NCBI GenBank assembly: GCA_015680685.1
Contig: MNCI01020785.1
Location: 236,292 to 300,291, forward strand
DNA length: 64,000 bases
Source of the DNA: Gnetum montanum
Lineage: Eukaryota; Streptophyta; Gnetopsida; Gnetales; Gnetaceae
Direction: 5' to 3'
Shown piece after piece: positions 12,201 through 23,780 of this stretch (positions are counted from its first letter, which is position 1; every line of letters starts with the position of its first letter). A program made the position numbers and the translations under genes. The notes under the pieces were generated by a model. It saw only the letters and a program-made list of their open reading frames with translations. It had not been told where the DNA came from and ran no database searches.

Positions 12201-15008
12201 AAAAGTCGAAAGTGTTGATTTCCTAGAACTTCTATGATACTTCTTATTTTTCCTTGTGAGACATTTTGAGCTGAAATTAAAAGAACTTTGTAGAAGCTTT
12301 TCTTCATGCTTGAAGTGTATATTTTTCTTTACTTCAATGTTTAACTTTATTTGTTAATGGCTCTGTAACTCAAGATTTGGCATGGACTTATTCATTAATA
12401 TCTAAAGCTTCATTTTTAGTTCACTTGCTTGGGGATGGGATGTTTGAATTAAATTTTAATATATGTTGTAAGCTTTTGAATTCACCAAGATACTCTATTG
12501 ATGTTATTAAATAATTGTAGGATTTGATACAAATCATCTTATCTTAATTCTTTACCTATCTTTTGTTCATATAGCTCTTAATTTTTTCTTAAGAGTAATT
12601 AAGTTAACATGGCATATAAGTAGAACCACTTCTTAGAACTATTTTTTGGTTCTACTAACAAGATATTTCAATATTTTCATTCTACTAATGTTGATATGGT
12701 AATTGAAACTCAAATGGTAACATGATATTGATCCTTCTTCTAATACCAATTAAACTATTGGAGTAGGAAATCGAACCAATTTTTGGTTCTACAGAACCTT
12801 TGCTTATGTGGCTCTTGATTAAGCTTTAATATTTCATACTTATATTTTTTATATTTATGGCTTATTAAGCTACATTCAAATAAATCATGAGTGTAAATTT
12901 AGAAGGTCTCACATTTAAACTCTTCAATTAGCGCTCTTTTGTATCTTAATATATCTTGTCAAACCAATTTGTAGAACCACTTTCTAATTCTTTGAGCTTC
13001 TTCCTATTAGTTTGGATTGATGTGATAAAGTGACTTTGTAGCTAGCTCATAGAGCTAATTCATAGAACCATTTTTTGTTTCTATGAACTCTTCTTCTATC
13101 TTGAGCTTACATGGGTTTTCAATTCTCTTTAAATCCTTAAAATTCTTTCTTACACTAAGCTTAGCTAAGGTAGCTTTAAATTGAATTTATCCATGTATGG
13201 AATAATACTTATTAGGTTTCATGTCTAAGATTTTAAGTTTTGGTGTTGATGTGGTTTGTAGAATCATAGGAACTTATCTGTAAAATCAAATTTTGGTTTT
13301 CAAACCATGCTACACAAGAGCTAATGTGGAACAATGATTCTCAAGCTCCTTTATAGAACCAATTTTTGGTTCTGCAAGCTATGTTATATTCCTTAGCTTC
13401 TTAATCTTCATTTTTCTAATCTTTAACATGTTGAGTTGGATTAAAAATTATTATAAGCATGTGCTCAAATTAAATTCATAATCTCTTGAGGGCCTAATAT
13501 AAAAATATTTTTAGTTCTGATGTGGCTTATAGAACCAATTTAGCTCTTATTCATAGAATTAAATTCTGGTTCTGCAAACCTATTCATTATCAATGCTAAT
13601 GTGCCAAAGTCTTTCTAGAGCTTCTTTATAGAATTAATTCTTGGTTCTATGAGCTTGTTGAGTTTTTCAAAGCTAACATGGAAGAATAAAAAATGAGCTC
13701 TCTTGTAGAATCTAATTTTGATTCTATGAACCGTTCTTCTTCTTCACAAAGCTAATGTGGTAGAACCAAAAGTAAGCCTACTCATAGAACCAAATTTTAT
13801 TTCTACAAACTACACTTCTTTTTTCAATGCCAACATGGTAGAACCATTTTTAGGCTTCTTTGTTGAACTAATTTTTGATTTTATGAGCTACACTTCTTTT
13901 CATGCTTCATCCTTAAATGATGGCATGGCTTGTAGAACCATTTTAGCTCTTTCTTATAAAACTAACTTTTGTTTCTATAAACCTCCTTTTTTCAAAGTTT
14001 GATGTGGCTTCCTTGTAGAACTAACTCATAGAACCATTTTTTGATTCTACAAACCTATGCCATATAGAGGCTAATCTGGCTCATAGAATAGTTTTGAAGC
14101 TTGCTTATACAAATGAATTTCAATTCTATGAACTATGATACTTTTTATTCTTTTATTTTCTTCTAGACCTAATGTGCTAGAGCTAAAAATGAGCACTCTA
14201 TTTCTTTTAAGAATTTTACTATGGCTTGCAGAATAATTCTAAAGCACATTCATAGAACCAAATTTTGATTTTACAAAGCTCATCTTCTATTCGAAAAAAA
14301 GCTTCTTTGAATCAATTTTCTAACTTCTTAGGATACTAGCTCTTTAAAATAAGCTTTTCTTAGTTAGCTTATGTGGCATATGGACTTTACTCATAAAGCC
14401 AAACATTGATGTTGTCTTATAGAATTAAATCTTGTGATAATATGAAGATAATCATTAATCATCTTGCTAGTTGACATGGTAGAACCAATTTAGAAACTCT
14501 TTGTAAAAACACTTTTTGGCTCTATGAACCTTCCCCCAATTTTACAACCACACCGAACAAGATTTAACATGAATTATAGAGCTATTTCAAATCTTTCTTA
14601 TAGAACTAATTTGTAGAACGAATTTTTGATTCTACTAACCTCTCCTAATTCTACAATTTTAAGTGGTTTATAGAGCCTATTGAAAAATTCTTTGAAGAAA
14701 TTAATTTGGTTCTATGAACATCCTCTAATTCCATGACATGACATAGATAGATTAGCTTTCTTCTATGAAACTAATATTATTCCTTAAATCCTTAGTTTTA
14801 TGAGTTCTTACTATTTTTTCTTGGATGTAGATAGGGGCACTAAGGAGAGGAGGGGGAAGTATTAAGACCTCATAAAAAATTTGACTTAAACTAAGACTAG
14901 TAGAAAGATTAGTATAAAGCCCTATGGAAAAGAATAAACAAACACTAAGCTTTTAATGGGCTTCAAATGCTAGACTGGTCAGCCTACCTCCACTATAAAA
15001 CTATCCCC
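12200..15008 (-). repeat. GGTTCTA palindrome array in element A leader (left part)
   Basis: Dozens of TAGAACCA and TGGTTCTA boxes occur here, often as a head-to-head pair forming an imperfect palindrome such as ATAGAACCAATTTTTGGTTC near 13353. They are embedded in loosely repeated units of about 70-130 bases that also contain 'GCTAATGTGG' or 'GCTAACATGG'. The densest part is 12600-14780. The same array is present in element B at 54480-56390 and continues after the Tat nest at 41990-42610. No ORF is credible here. Confidence 0.8.
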
Positions 15009-15013
15009 ACGTC
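15009..15013. repeat. Left target-site duplication (ACGTC) of the outer Tat element
   Basis: ACGTC precedes the LTR and ACATC follows the right LTR at 41300-41304. Element B reads CCACATCTTAG at the matching place near 58104, so ACATC is ancestral and the left copy carries one change. Confidence 0.9.
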
Positions 15014-16644
15014 TGAAACACCACTAATTTCGGCCTAACACTTTGAAGCAAGAACGACTCACACTTAAGCTTTTGGAGGCAAAATTTTGGAGAACACATG
15101 TTGGCTTGTCTTGGATAACTCACACTGCAAATTGCGCACATTTTTCACACTCACACTGGCACTCACGCTGCAGTCACGCTGGCAACGTGACTCCAACGTG
15201 ACCAACTTTGTCACCTCCAAAAATCAAGTCAAAATGGTCAAAATCTAAGAGTGTAAGCCATCCTCAAGGCCACTAACGTCCACTCCAGGTTTCAGCTTTC
15301 AAAATTCAAATTTGGAGACAAACTATTCACATTTCCTCACACACACTGTCATGCACGCTGAGGTCACGCTGGTAGTGTGAGTGCAGCGTGACCTACCCAA
15401 AAGTGGTCAAAACAAGGCACTTTCAGGCTTAATTTGTTAATCACAATCAGGGTAATCACCACACTTCAAGAAACAGGTTTCAGAAATTCAAAAATTAGTG
15501 TGAAACGTGTCATTCTCCTCACTCACGCTGATGGTCGCGCTAAGGACACACTAGTAGCGTGAGTAGTATTCATCAACGTGAACACTATTCATCAACATGA
15601 GCATTATTCATTAGAGTGAACACTATTCATCAACATGAGTACTATTCATCAACGTGAACACTATTCATCAGCGTGAGTACTATTCATGCCCAGACAAAAG
15701 CACACTAAGGACATGCCAGGACAAAATCAACTCACGCTGGAAGCCCTGGTGAAGCAGAGACATGTCAAACAACCACAAAACCACTCAAATTGACATCCCT
15801 CAACAATCAATTCAAGGACTGAGAAGTTTCAAGCGAGTCGAAGTCAATCCCTCTTGATTTTCTTGGTAAATTTTCACCATTTGTAAGCTTGTCAATCTGT
15901 GGGCATGAGCTAGCTTGTGTAAACCAATGCACATTGTAAGATACAATGCACTTGGTCAAAAACATAGCCTACCTACACACGACCAACTCACACACAGTTG
16001 TCCATCGAACACGTGTCACAAGATCTATTTTCCTCTCATCTCTCGACCATCGATTCCATCCATGGATTCCATGCCTGAACCTAGCCAAACCCTATAAGTA
16101 CCCCATCCATTCACATAAATCAGGAGGAGGGAAAGTTTTAATGGGTTGGCAATTGGGACATTTGAAAATTTTGGAGGTGGACGGCTTAGGATGCTCAGAC
16201 ACACTTGACTCCTAGCATCCGAGCACTTCTGAAATACATCACCCTAGGGCTTAGCACTTGCCCTGCCATCCACACGTGTAGCTATGCTTTGACTAGTGCA
16301 CATTATTTTTTAAACAATACAATACAGTTCATTATTGCCTTCCATTTACATTGTTTGCTCTGTTCATGCTTTGTTTACAATACATTTCTGTTTACGCTAT
16401 GTATGCAATTCGTGCGTCATTGTTTACATTTCAAACATTAGTTTACGATAACCCAATGCAAGTTGTAGTTTACACTCGGGGAAGTCCTTGATTGATTTGC
16501 ATGCAGACCATCCAAGGCATCCTGCCTTCGTTTCCTTTTTCAGCTTGCCCTCGAGCGAAGGCAGGGTCATCTGTGTCTGCCTGACGATCTTTTGGTGTTT
16601 TTTTTCCTTTCCAACCTTACACCAACAATTTAGGTTAGTACAGT
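15014..16644 (+). repeat. 5' LTR of the outer Tat element
   Basis: A TATA box (TATAAGTA, 16093-16100) sits about 550 bases before the end. The LTR contains many CACGCTGG / CAGCGTGA half-palindromes and a 19-bp minisatellite at 15557-15689. It ends ...TTAGTACA, followed after six bases by the primer site. Confidence 0.88.
15557..15689. repeat. 19-bp minisatellite in the outer 5' LTR (about 7 units)
   Basis: Units of the type ACGTGAACACTATTCATCA alternate between 'gtgagtac' and 'gtgaacac' forms. The 3' LTR has about six units at 40180-40293. Confidence 0.9.
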
Positions 16645-16650
16645 AAATTG

Positions 16651-16667
16651 GCGCTAGAAGGAGGACC
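16651..16667 (+). promoter_or_regulatory. Primer-binding site matching tRNA-Asn (outer element)
   Basis: TGGCGCTAGAAGGAGG is complementary to the 3' end of plant tRNA-Asn(GUU), whose acceptor and T-stem end CCUCCUUCUAGCG plus CCA. It lies six bases after the LTR. The tRNA sequence is from memory of plant tRNA-Asn. Confidence 0.8.
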
Positions 16668-16991
16668 TACCTTGTTTATCATCTTGTCGAAACATTAATC
16701 ATGTTACTTGTTCAAACGCCGTGTAGATCTGTTCAAACACTGCACAAGCCAAACACTGAAACTAAGACACAACTAACACTGCCACACACTAAAACTCAAA
16801 TTATCTTGCACATGCTAAGCTTGCTCATGCTAACCCTATCATGCACGCTAAGCTTGCTCATGCTAAGTTTACTCACACTGACCCTATCACGCATGCTGAG
16901 CTTGCTCATGCTATGAGTTACTCACACTACACACGCCGCACACGCTGTGAGTTACTCACGCTACACACACCATACGCTTGGACACGTTGTC
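16668..16991 (+). repeat. Leader with short degenerate repeats (outer element)
   Basis: Between primer site and gag the sequence repeats GCTTGCTCATGCTAA and CACGCTGAG-type units (16800-16975). No ORF is expected here. Confidence 0.7.
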
Positions 16992-19900
16992 ATGGAATCT
17001 TCCTAGATCAACCCTACTTACGTGATCCTCACACCTGAACAATATAACTTCATCTGTGTTAAGATCCAAGCCAACTTGCCTATCAATCGCATGCAAAGAG
17101 AGGCAAAATGAAACTTTGAACTTATTTACAAAGAAGGTCATGAGTTCACTCCTTTAGCATTTGACATAATCCCCCTTTCTGAACCTCACCATCGACTCAT
17201 ATCCCAACTTCTCATGGCAAGAAGTCAATCTTTACAATCACCTCCAATAGAGCCTCAGAATGAAGATGAGGAAGATGACTTTGCCACCCAATCTGAGCAT
17301 GGGGATTCATACCATACCATCAGTCCTCACGCTTATACAAACCCATTATTCCAACCTTTCCTAGAAAGAACCATGCTTTCTCCTTCATCCACATACACAC
17401 GAGGACTAGCTTCTTGACAAGAGATACTAGCTTCCACTTCCACCCATTACATACCTCAAGTACAAACCTATGGGGCACCTCTGAATACTTTAGCACAACA
17501 CATTCAGGGTGTCACCTCACAACCTATCGATGGGTAGTGGGTTTCACCAGCTGTTCAACAACACCAACCTACTTACTACAGTGTACCACATCCTGCAATC
17601 CCATCCTTGAATGTTGCTCCACCACAACAACCGACAATCCAACAACCTCCTTTTCCACAAACAATGCGATAGCCGAATTACTACCAATCATAATCCAATC
17701 AACTTGTCGTTCTACCTACTGCCCAAGAGTGGGCAGACATGAAGAAAATGATGCACATGTTGACCAAAGAGGTACAACACCTTAAAAATGCAAACACTAA
17801 GGAAGTCAAGGTGCTGCATTTCTACCAAGATGACCCAATCCACCCTTCAGTTCCACCATTAACCTTGCCAAAGAAAATCTCCTTACCTTAGCTAACCAAG
17901 TACAATGGAGAGGGAGATCTAAACACCCACCTAGTGACATTTCAATTAGAATTTCTATTGCTTTAGGCCTAGCCTCATGTAATTATATGTGTGTTTGCTA
18001 TGTCCTTAATGGGAAAATCCTTAGACTAGTACCGAGCTTTACCCCATAACTCCATATCCTCTCTAGAGGATTTGTTGCACTAGTTTGTCACCCATTTTAA
18101 ATATAATCTAAATCCTAAAGCCACACTGGATAGCTTGATTTAGATCAAATAGGCACCATTAGAACCAACGCAAAAATTCATCCAAAGGTGGAGCGTAGCC
18201 CTGAATGGACTCCATGAGCCCATACCTGAGACATACTTGCTCATCATTTTTAAGGCCATTGTGAATGACTTCGTTAAGTCAAAACTTTATTATTTGAGCA
18301 ATCATACTTTGAGCTAAGCGTTCGCACAAATCAAAGACATAGAAGAGTCGATGTAATCAAGCAATGACCCAGCTTATGTGGCCTACAAAAAGCAACATGC
18401 TTGCAATAAAAACACAACAATAGCAACGGTGGCCGCAAGCACAAAAGAAACCAACTAGGGCCCAATAGCTAAGCAACCCAAAGCCACCAAATTTGGCGCC
18501 AACTCACCTACATCGGCAGGGGCCACCCCAAAAACCAACTTTCAGTGCAAGGACTACTCAAAGTATACACCACTACCGATGCAACCCTCTCAATTATTGG
18601 AGCAACTCTTAAAAGTTGGGCAAATCCAACACAAACACATATTGGAGATTACCCACCAAAAACATGATAGGTATTGTGAACTACTAAAGAACCCCACATT
18701 AGCAATACCAAATTAGCCCTCGGTCCCACAACATTTTAAATTAGACCAATACTGTCATTACCATCAAATGGCTGGTCACAGTATAGACAACTATCATGCC
18801 TACCAAGATGACCTGTAGAGAATGATAGAATAGGGCCAATTGGTGATCGACATGGCAAGTCAATCCAACACAGATGATGCCTCCTATATCATAAACTCAA
18901 TTATCATAGGTGGCAAGCCCAAACCTATGCAACAACCTTTCATGATCTGTGTGCCTCCTAATAAGGCAAGGGTCCCCTTGGCCTCCACAAGCAAGAGGCC
19001 TCTCTTTGTGGTCAAGGTTACACCACAATCATCTACTAAGACGTTAAACTAGCATGACTCATCCGCTAAGACGATAAGCTGGCATGACGCAGCAACAAAA
19101 ACCGCTAAGCAACCTTTCATCATCAAGGTGCCACAATGAGTTAGTCACACAACAACTCCTAAGTCACCCTTCATCATAAATGTGCCACAACATGATGGAC
19201 CCTCACCTACCCAAAGCCCAACAGTGGGCAACATCTCGATCCCTCCTCCTTCGAGGATCAACCCCACTAGCAACCTGGGTAGGCCCACCAAATGGAAACG
19301 CAAGAGCAAAAATGAGCACCTCGCAACCCTCATGGCCGAAGCAAAGGCCACAACTAGCAAGAAACAACCAAAAACTGGGACCACTACCCCCAAACAAACC
19401 AAGAAAACCAAGCCCAAGTCCCCTTCGCAAGAGATCTGTCTCTCAAACTACCTGGAGGAAGTTAAGGCCAACACAACGGCTAACGACAAGGACTTTGTAG
19501 TTGCACTAACCCAGGTAAAACAAATGCTTAAGCAAAAGAACACAACGTTCAGCTTGTACGACCTACTCATAACCTCATCTACTCACTGCCAAGCATTGGC
19601 CCAGGTCTTGGCCTCCATTCTTGTTATGGAGGACATCCTTGCAAATGAGGCATCCATCTGTGTAATGATGTCATCTCCTACACCACAAGAATTGGGTTCA
19701 AAAACCTTAGCCTTTTGGGATGATGCAGTCAAAGTCAACCCTGTGCGATGGGAGGTGACTACAGCCCCACTATCCATTAGCATTCTTGTTGGACATTGTA
19801 CCATCCATACAGTACTTGTTGATGATGGTGCAGCGACAAACATAGTCTTGTACTCCGTCATTGACAAACTAGGCCTAGCAGATGAAATCAGGCCAACCAA

Positions 19901-20402
19901 AACTACATGTCTAAAGTCCTTCAACGGATCATGTGTCACAGTCATAGGTACAATCAACTTGGCCTTTGTGGTAGGAGAGCAATTCCCCACTAGTGCAGAT
20001 TTCACTATCATAGAAGAGATGCCAGGTTTCAACATGATTCTAGGTAGGCCTTGGCTAGCTCAACTTAGGGCCATCTCCTCTCCCATTCACCAAGAGATCC
20101 ACCTTCCATACGAAGGTGGTCAAGTTATCATCCATGGTGATAATGTTTCCTCTTCAACTATCCATGACATAGACATGGCACAAGTTTTGGAAGAAGAGTT
20201 CCTTGGCAGTACACCTACAGTAACCAATGCAACGCCTAAGGCTAAAACACCCAAACGAGTGGTCGAAGCCAACAGCCCCCTAGAGGATCCTAAACCTTGC
20301 ATGCTCCCTAATCCATGCCTGGTTAGGAAGAAACTACATGACCAAGACTCTCCCTTGTCCAAAAATGCAGGTGCCTGCCTACCCTTTGCCATGCATTTTT
20401 AA
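16992..20402 (+). pseudogene. Gag-protease of the outer Tat element
   Basis: One frame can be read from an ATG at 16992 to the stop at 20402 with roughly twenty stops and no frameshift that I could find. It begins in a conserved Gag N-terminus (EQYNFICVKIQANL). The capsid-like core follows near 17710-18320: EWADMKKMMHMLTKEV, then 'FIQRWSVALN' and 'FVKSKLYYL'. A zinc-knuckle-like YCHYHQMAGHSIDNY near 18750 has lost its last Cys to Tyr. The linker repeats P-F-I-I-x-V-P. The protease active site VDDGAAT is at about 19819-19839, in an intact 406-codon ORF (19182-20402), followed by ILGRPW. Stops mostly replace Trp or Gln. This Gag-protease order in one frame is typical for Tat elements. Confidence 0.85.
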
Positions 20403-20740
20403 CTTTTGTTTACATCGCACTAGCCTATGCATTTACATTTTTCTCACTCACGTAAATCACGCATTTTACTTTGTTTACATATTCATCAACTTAGTTTACA
20501 CATTGAATTTGAAAAACATAAAACTACAAAAACACATGGCCCAAAAAGACCTTAAACTAGCCTATGGCCCAAAATGGCCTAAAACTATCACTTTTGCATT
20601 GCTTTTCTTTCATTCATACATTTTAACTCTATATACAACAGGTGTTACTTGATTTGCTTTCTTTCTAGTTGATTTTTTGTAGGATATTATAGACACATAG
20701 CATGACCATGCATGCAGCATCACACCTTACATAAGTAAGG
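20403..20740 (+). other. Start of the outer protease-RT spacer
   Basis: Non-coding sequence. Two copies of the GGCC/TTAAACT motif lie at about 20537-20598 (CATGGCCC...CCTTAAACTAG). The inner element's LTR begins directly after ATAAGTAAGG. Its target duplication cannot be confirmed because the other side is deleted. Confidence 0.7.
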
Positions 20741-22869
20741 TGAAACACCACAAAATTCTGAGCTTAGCACTTCTCCTACAAGAATCGAGCTAAGTCATGA
20801 CGCTCCCCAGCATGACTAAAGCTTGAGGACCTCACAGACAACTTCAAACGAAGTTGAAATGAGCAAGAAATGGTTCCCTAGGACCTACAGAAGACTACAG
20901 TGACATCTGGTATCAAACCTGGCAAATTTTGAGCTCAAAATACTTGGTTATCACTAAGTATGCATCCTGTACGCTGGCCTATACATGCCCAGCGTATGGT
21001 CCAGCGTGCAGCAACTTTTGAGCCTCAAAAACTCATCAACAAATGCTAGAATTGAAGGTCTAGACTCCTCATGACCTTCCCTAAGGTCCCAAGCAGGTCT
21101 TAGGCTCCTAACAATCAAATTTTTGGCACCAAACAGGTCATTTCCTGCCTACATGCTGGCTCACACGCCCAGCGTGTACGCCCAGCATATGACTTCAAAG
21201 GTGACCCAAAACAGGCACTTCGGAGCAATATTTTCACAAGGCATCGACTCTCAGAGATAGGGAAATTATTAAGAATCATCATGGGCTCAAGAAAATAAAT
21301 TTTTAACCTCGAAATCATGCACTTTTAAGTTCACACGCTGAGCATGTACATCCTGCATGCCCAACATGTATGCCCAGCGTGTGGCACCAAGGACAAGGTC
21401 AAACAGGCACTTTTAGGCAATTTTTTGGCATGGGCTTGTTCCTCAAGACATGTGCATCTAGTCTACATCATCATAGTCTTTGAAAACTTCCATTTTGGGC
21501 ATCAAAAATATCATTTTTAGCCTCACACGTTGGCCTATACGCCCAGCGTACAGCTAGCATGCACCTCAGAGATGAGCCTAAAACTCCATCGAAACGAAGT
21601 CAAAATCAGCTCTTGGATGACCTAGAGGACCACCAAGACTTAGGGATTAGTGTACACACCCTATCATACTAGAGCTAATTCCTAAATTGCATTTTTCATG
21701 CTCACACATTGGCCTATACACCCAGCGTGTGGCCAGCATGCTCAACTTCAGGCCTCCCAAAACCCTACCAAATCAAGGCCAAATGAGCCCAAATTTGACA
21801 AGACGAACCCGCATGACATCAGGCATCCAGATCCATGGTAAAAATTTACTTTAGACATCAAAATATAGGTCAAAATCTTTCCCTCTTGACCACCTATTGT
21901 CTAGCGTATGGAGCGTATACGCCCAGCGTATGAGGGTACAAAAACATGCCAGATGCCCAAACTCACACGCTGGAAGCTCTATGGACATGCCAAGACACCC
22001 CGAAGCTTAGAATGACATGTTGATGCCAGAAACAAGATGCCAAAGCTTAGATCTATAGGCTAGAACAATGAAATCTATTGTACAACTATCATTCATTCAT
22101 GTTTTGTGGGCATGAAAGTTCACACGCTGAGGGTCTGCATGCCCAGCGTGTGAACTGGATAGTGTTCATGCTATACACTTGTAAAATTTTATTCTTTCAC
22201 ACCAGTCAACACCCCACCTATCACTAGATCCATACATTTTTCCTCCCATAGCCAATCATCCCACTTTAGATCCAAATCCCACGCTCTAAGATCATATAAA
22301 AACCCCAATTTTTGACTAAATCAGGGTTCGGTTCGGTTTTGGGGCGAGGTTCAAAAAGTTGGTCATTTTCACACATAGAGCATGGAGCACAGATCACATA
22401 CACTGGGTATACATCCTGAACGCTGAGCATACAGCATTCACGTTGTGCCTACAGAAATTCCCAGGAGTTGTCATCACCCATCCTCATCAACCGGGGCTAT
22501 ACGTCCGCCTTATATAGATCCACAACTACGTACAGACCGGTGCTTTGTACACGCTATTTTTCAATACATTTGATACATTTAGCCAACTTTCATTACAGTT
22601 TACATCATTTTCTATGTTTACGCATGTTTACATTTTCTGTACATTTCGTACTAGTTTACATTTAGTTGCAGTTTACGTATAACCCAACTTGTTTTAGCAG
22701 CAAACATTGGGGAAGTCCTTGTTTGATCCACGTGCGGACCATCCAAGTCACTCTACCTTTGTCCATTTTTAGCTTGCCCTCAAGTAGAGGTAGGGTCTGC
22801 TGTGCTTGTCTGTGAATCTTTCGGTGCCCGTAATGTTCCAGCCTGGCACCGACGATTTCAGATGGTACA
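20741..22869 (+). repeat. 5' LTR of the inner Tat element
   Basis: It runs from TGAAACACC to GGTACA, 2.13 kb. TATAAAAA lies at 22295-22302. Many ACGCTGG...CCAGCGT head-to-head motifs occur, for example near 21530-21555 and 21900-21930. In the first 150 aligned bases I count roughly fourteen differences from the 3' copy. Confidence 0.9.
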
Positions 22870-22874
22870 ATTTC

Positions 22875-22893
22875 TGGCGCTAGAAGGAGGGTC
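22875..22893 (+). promoter_or_regulatory. Primer-binding site matching tRNA-Asn (inner element)
   Basis: TGGCGCTAGAAGGAGGGTC starts five bases after the LTR and matches the tRNA-Asn 3' end over its first 17 bases. The same site is used by the outer element. Confidence 0.82.
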
Positions 22894-23275
22894 CTTCTTC
22901 ATCATTTCTCAGATATACTTCAATCCAAGCCTTATCTCTTCAGATCTACTACACCACCTTGTAGATCTACTCCTCACGGTCCCAGATCTACTCTCCATTC
23001 CATCAGATCTACCTTCATCAGCTCCAGATCTGAGTTTTCCTCATCCAGATTTGCACCCTCTTCAGCCAGAACTACACGGTACAGCTTCTTCATCATTTCT
23101 CAGATCTACTTTGATCCAGACCTGATCTCTTCAAATTTGCTACACCACCTTGTAGATCTACTCCTCACGGTCCCAGATCTACTATCGGTTCCATCAGATC
23201 TACCTTCATCAGCTCTAGATCTAAGTTTTCCTCATCCAGATCTGCACCCTCTTCAGCCAGATCTGCACGCTGTAC
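22894..23275 (+). repeat. 191-bp tandem duplication in the inner leader, AGATCT-rich
   Basis: Positions 22894-23084 and 23085-23275 are two near-identical units starting CTTCTTCATCATTTCTCAG. Each contains several AGATCT palindromes. The translated ORFs here are repeats of one another and I do not regard them as genes. Confidence 0.9.
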
Positions 23276-23379
23276 CAGGTACACACTGTGACTTAGCCTT
23301 TTCCTTTGCAAAATTTTCATTTTTTTGGGATATACGCTACCTTATTCATTCATTTTTATCTTAAAACACTTAGTTTTTC

Positions 23380-23700
23380 TTACCTATAAGGTTGCACGTT
23401 GTACTGCACCCTTAGTACACGCTGACCACTTACTCTGCACATTGTAGACCCTGTCTACACGCTGCCTTATTTTCTTGCACATTGTAGACCCTGTCTACAT
23501 GCTGTCCCATTTTCAGCATGTTGACCACTCTGGCTGTATGCTGATAGTTGTAGTCTGTATGCTATGAACCTAGTTCACATGCTGTGGCCAATTCCTGTAT
23601 GCTGTGAGAGTGGTCTGTACGTTGTGACTAGTGTTCACACGCTGTGTATAACCCTCACATGCTGAGCATACAGGGTTATACGCTGAGTACGCTGTTCATA
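23380..23700 (+). repeat. ACGCTG-rich degenerate repeats in the inner leader
   Basis: CACGCTG, CATGCTG and CACGTTG boxes recur every 20-30 bases up to shortly before the gag start. Two stretches are near-identical ('GCACATTGTAGACCCTGTCT' at about 23436 and 23476). Confidence 0.75.
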
Positions 23701-23780
23701 ATTTCATACTTAGCCAAATTTTTATCATTTTTCACTTAACATTATCTCATACTTACCTTGACACATAGATCATTCCAGAC

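Noticed and set aside
12733-12750. TGGTATTAGA on the minus strand, like an initiator-Met primer site (also near 54643-54660 in element B)
   Set aside because: It matches only ten bases with one mismatch and no TG/CA LTR end lies next to it; it falls inside the palindrome array.
19145-20392. Minus-strand ORFs of 75-150 codons opposite the outer protease
   Set aside because: Shadows of the well-supported plus-strand Gag-protease frame.
22802-23364. Plus-strand ORFs of 107 and 75 codons with repeated LLTVPDLLS segments
   Set aside because: They translate the 191-bp leader duplication; the primer site just before them and the gag start after them show this is leader.
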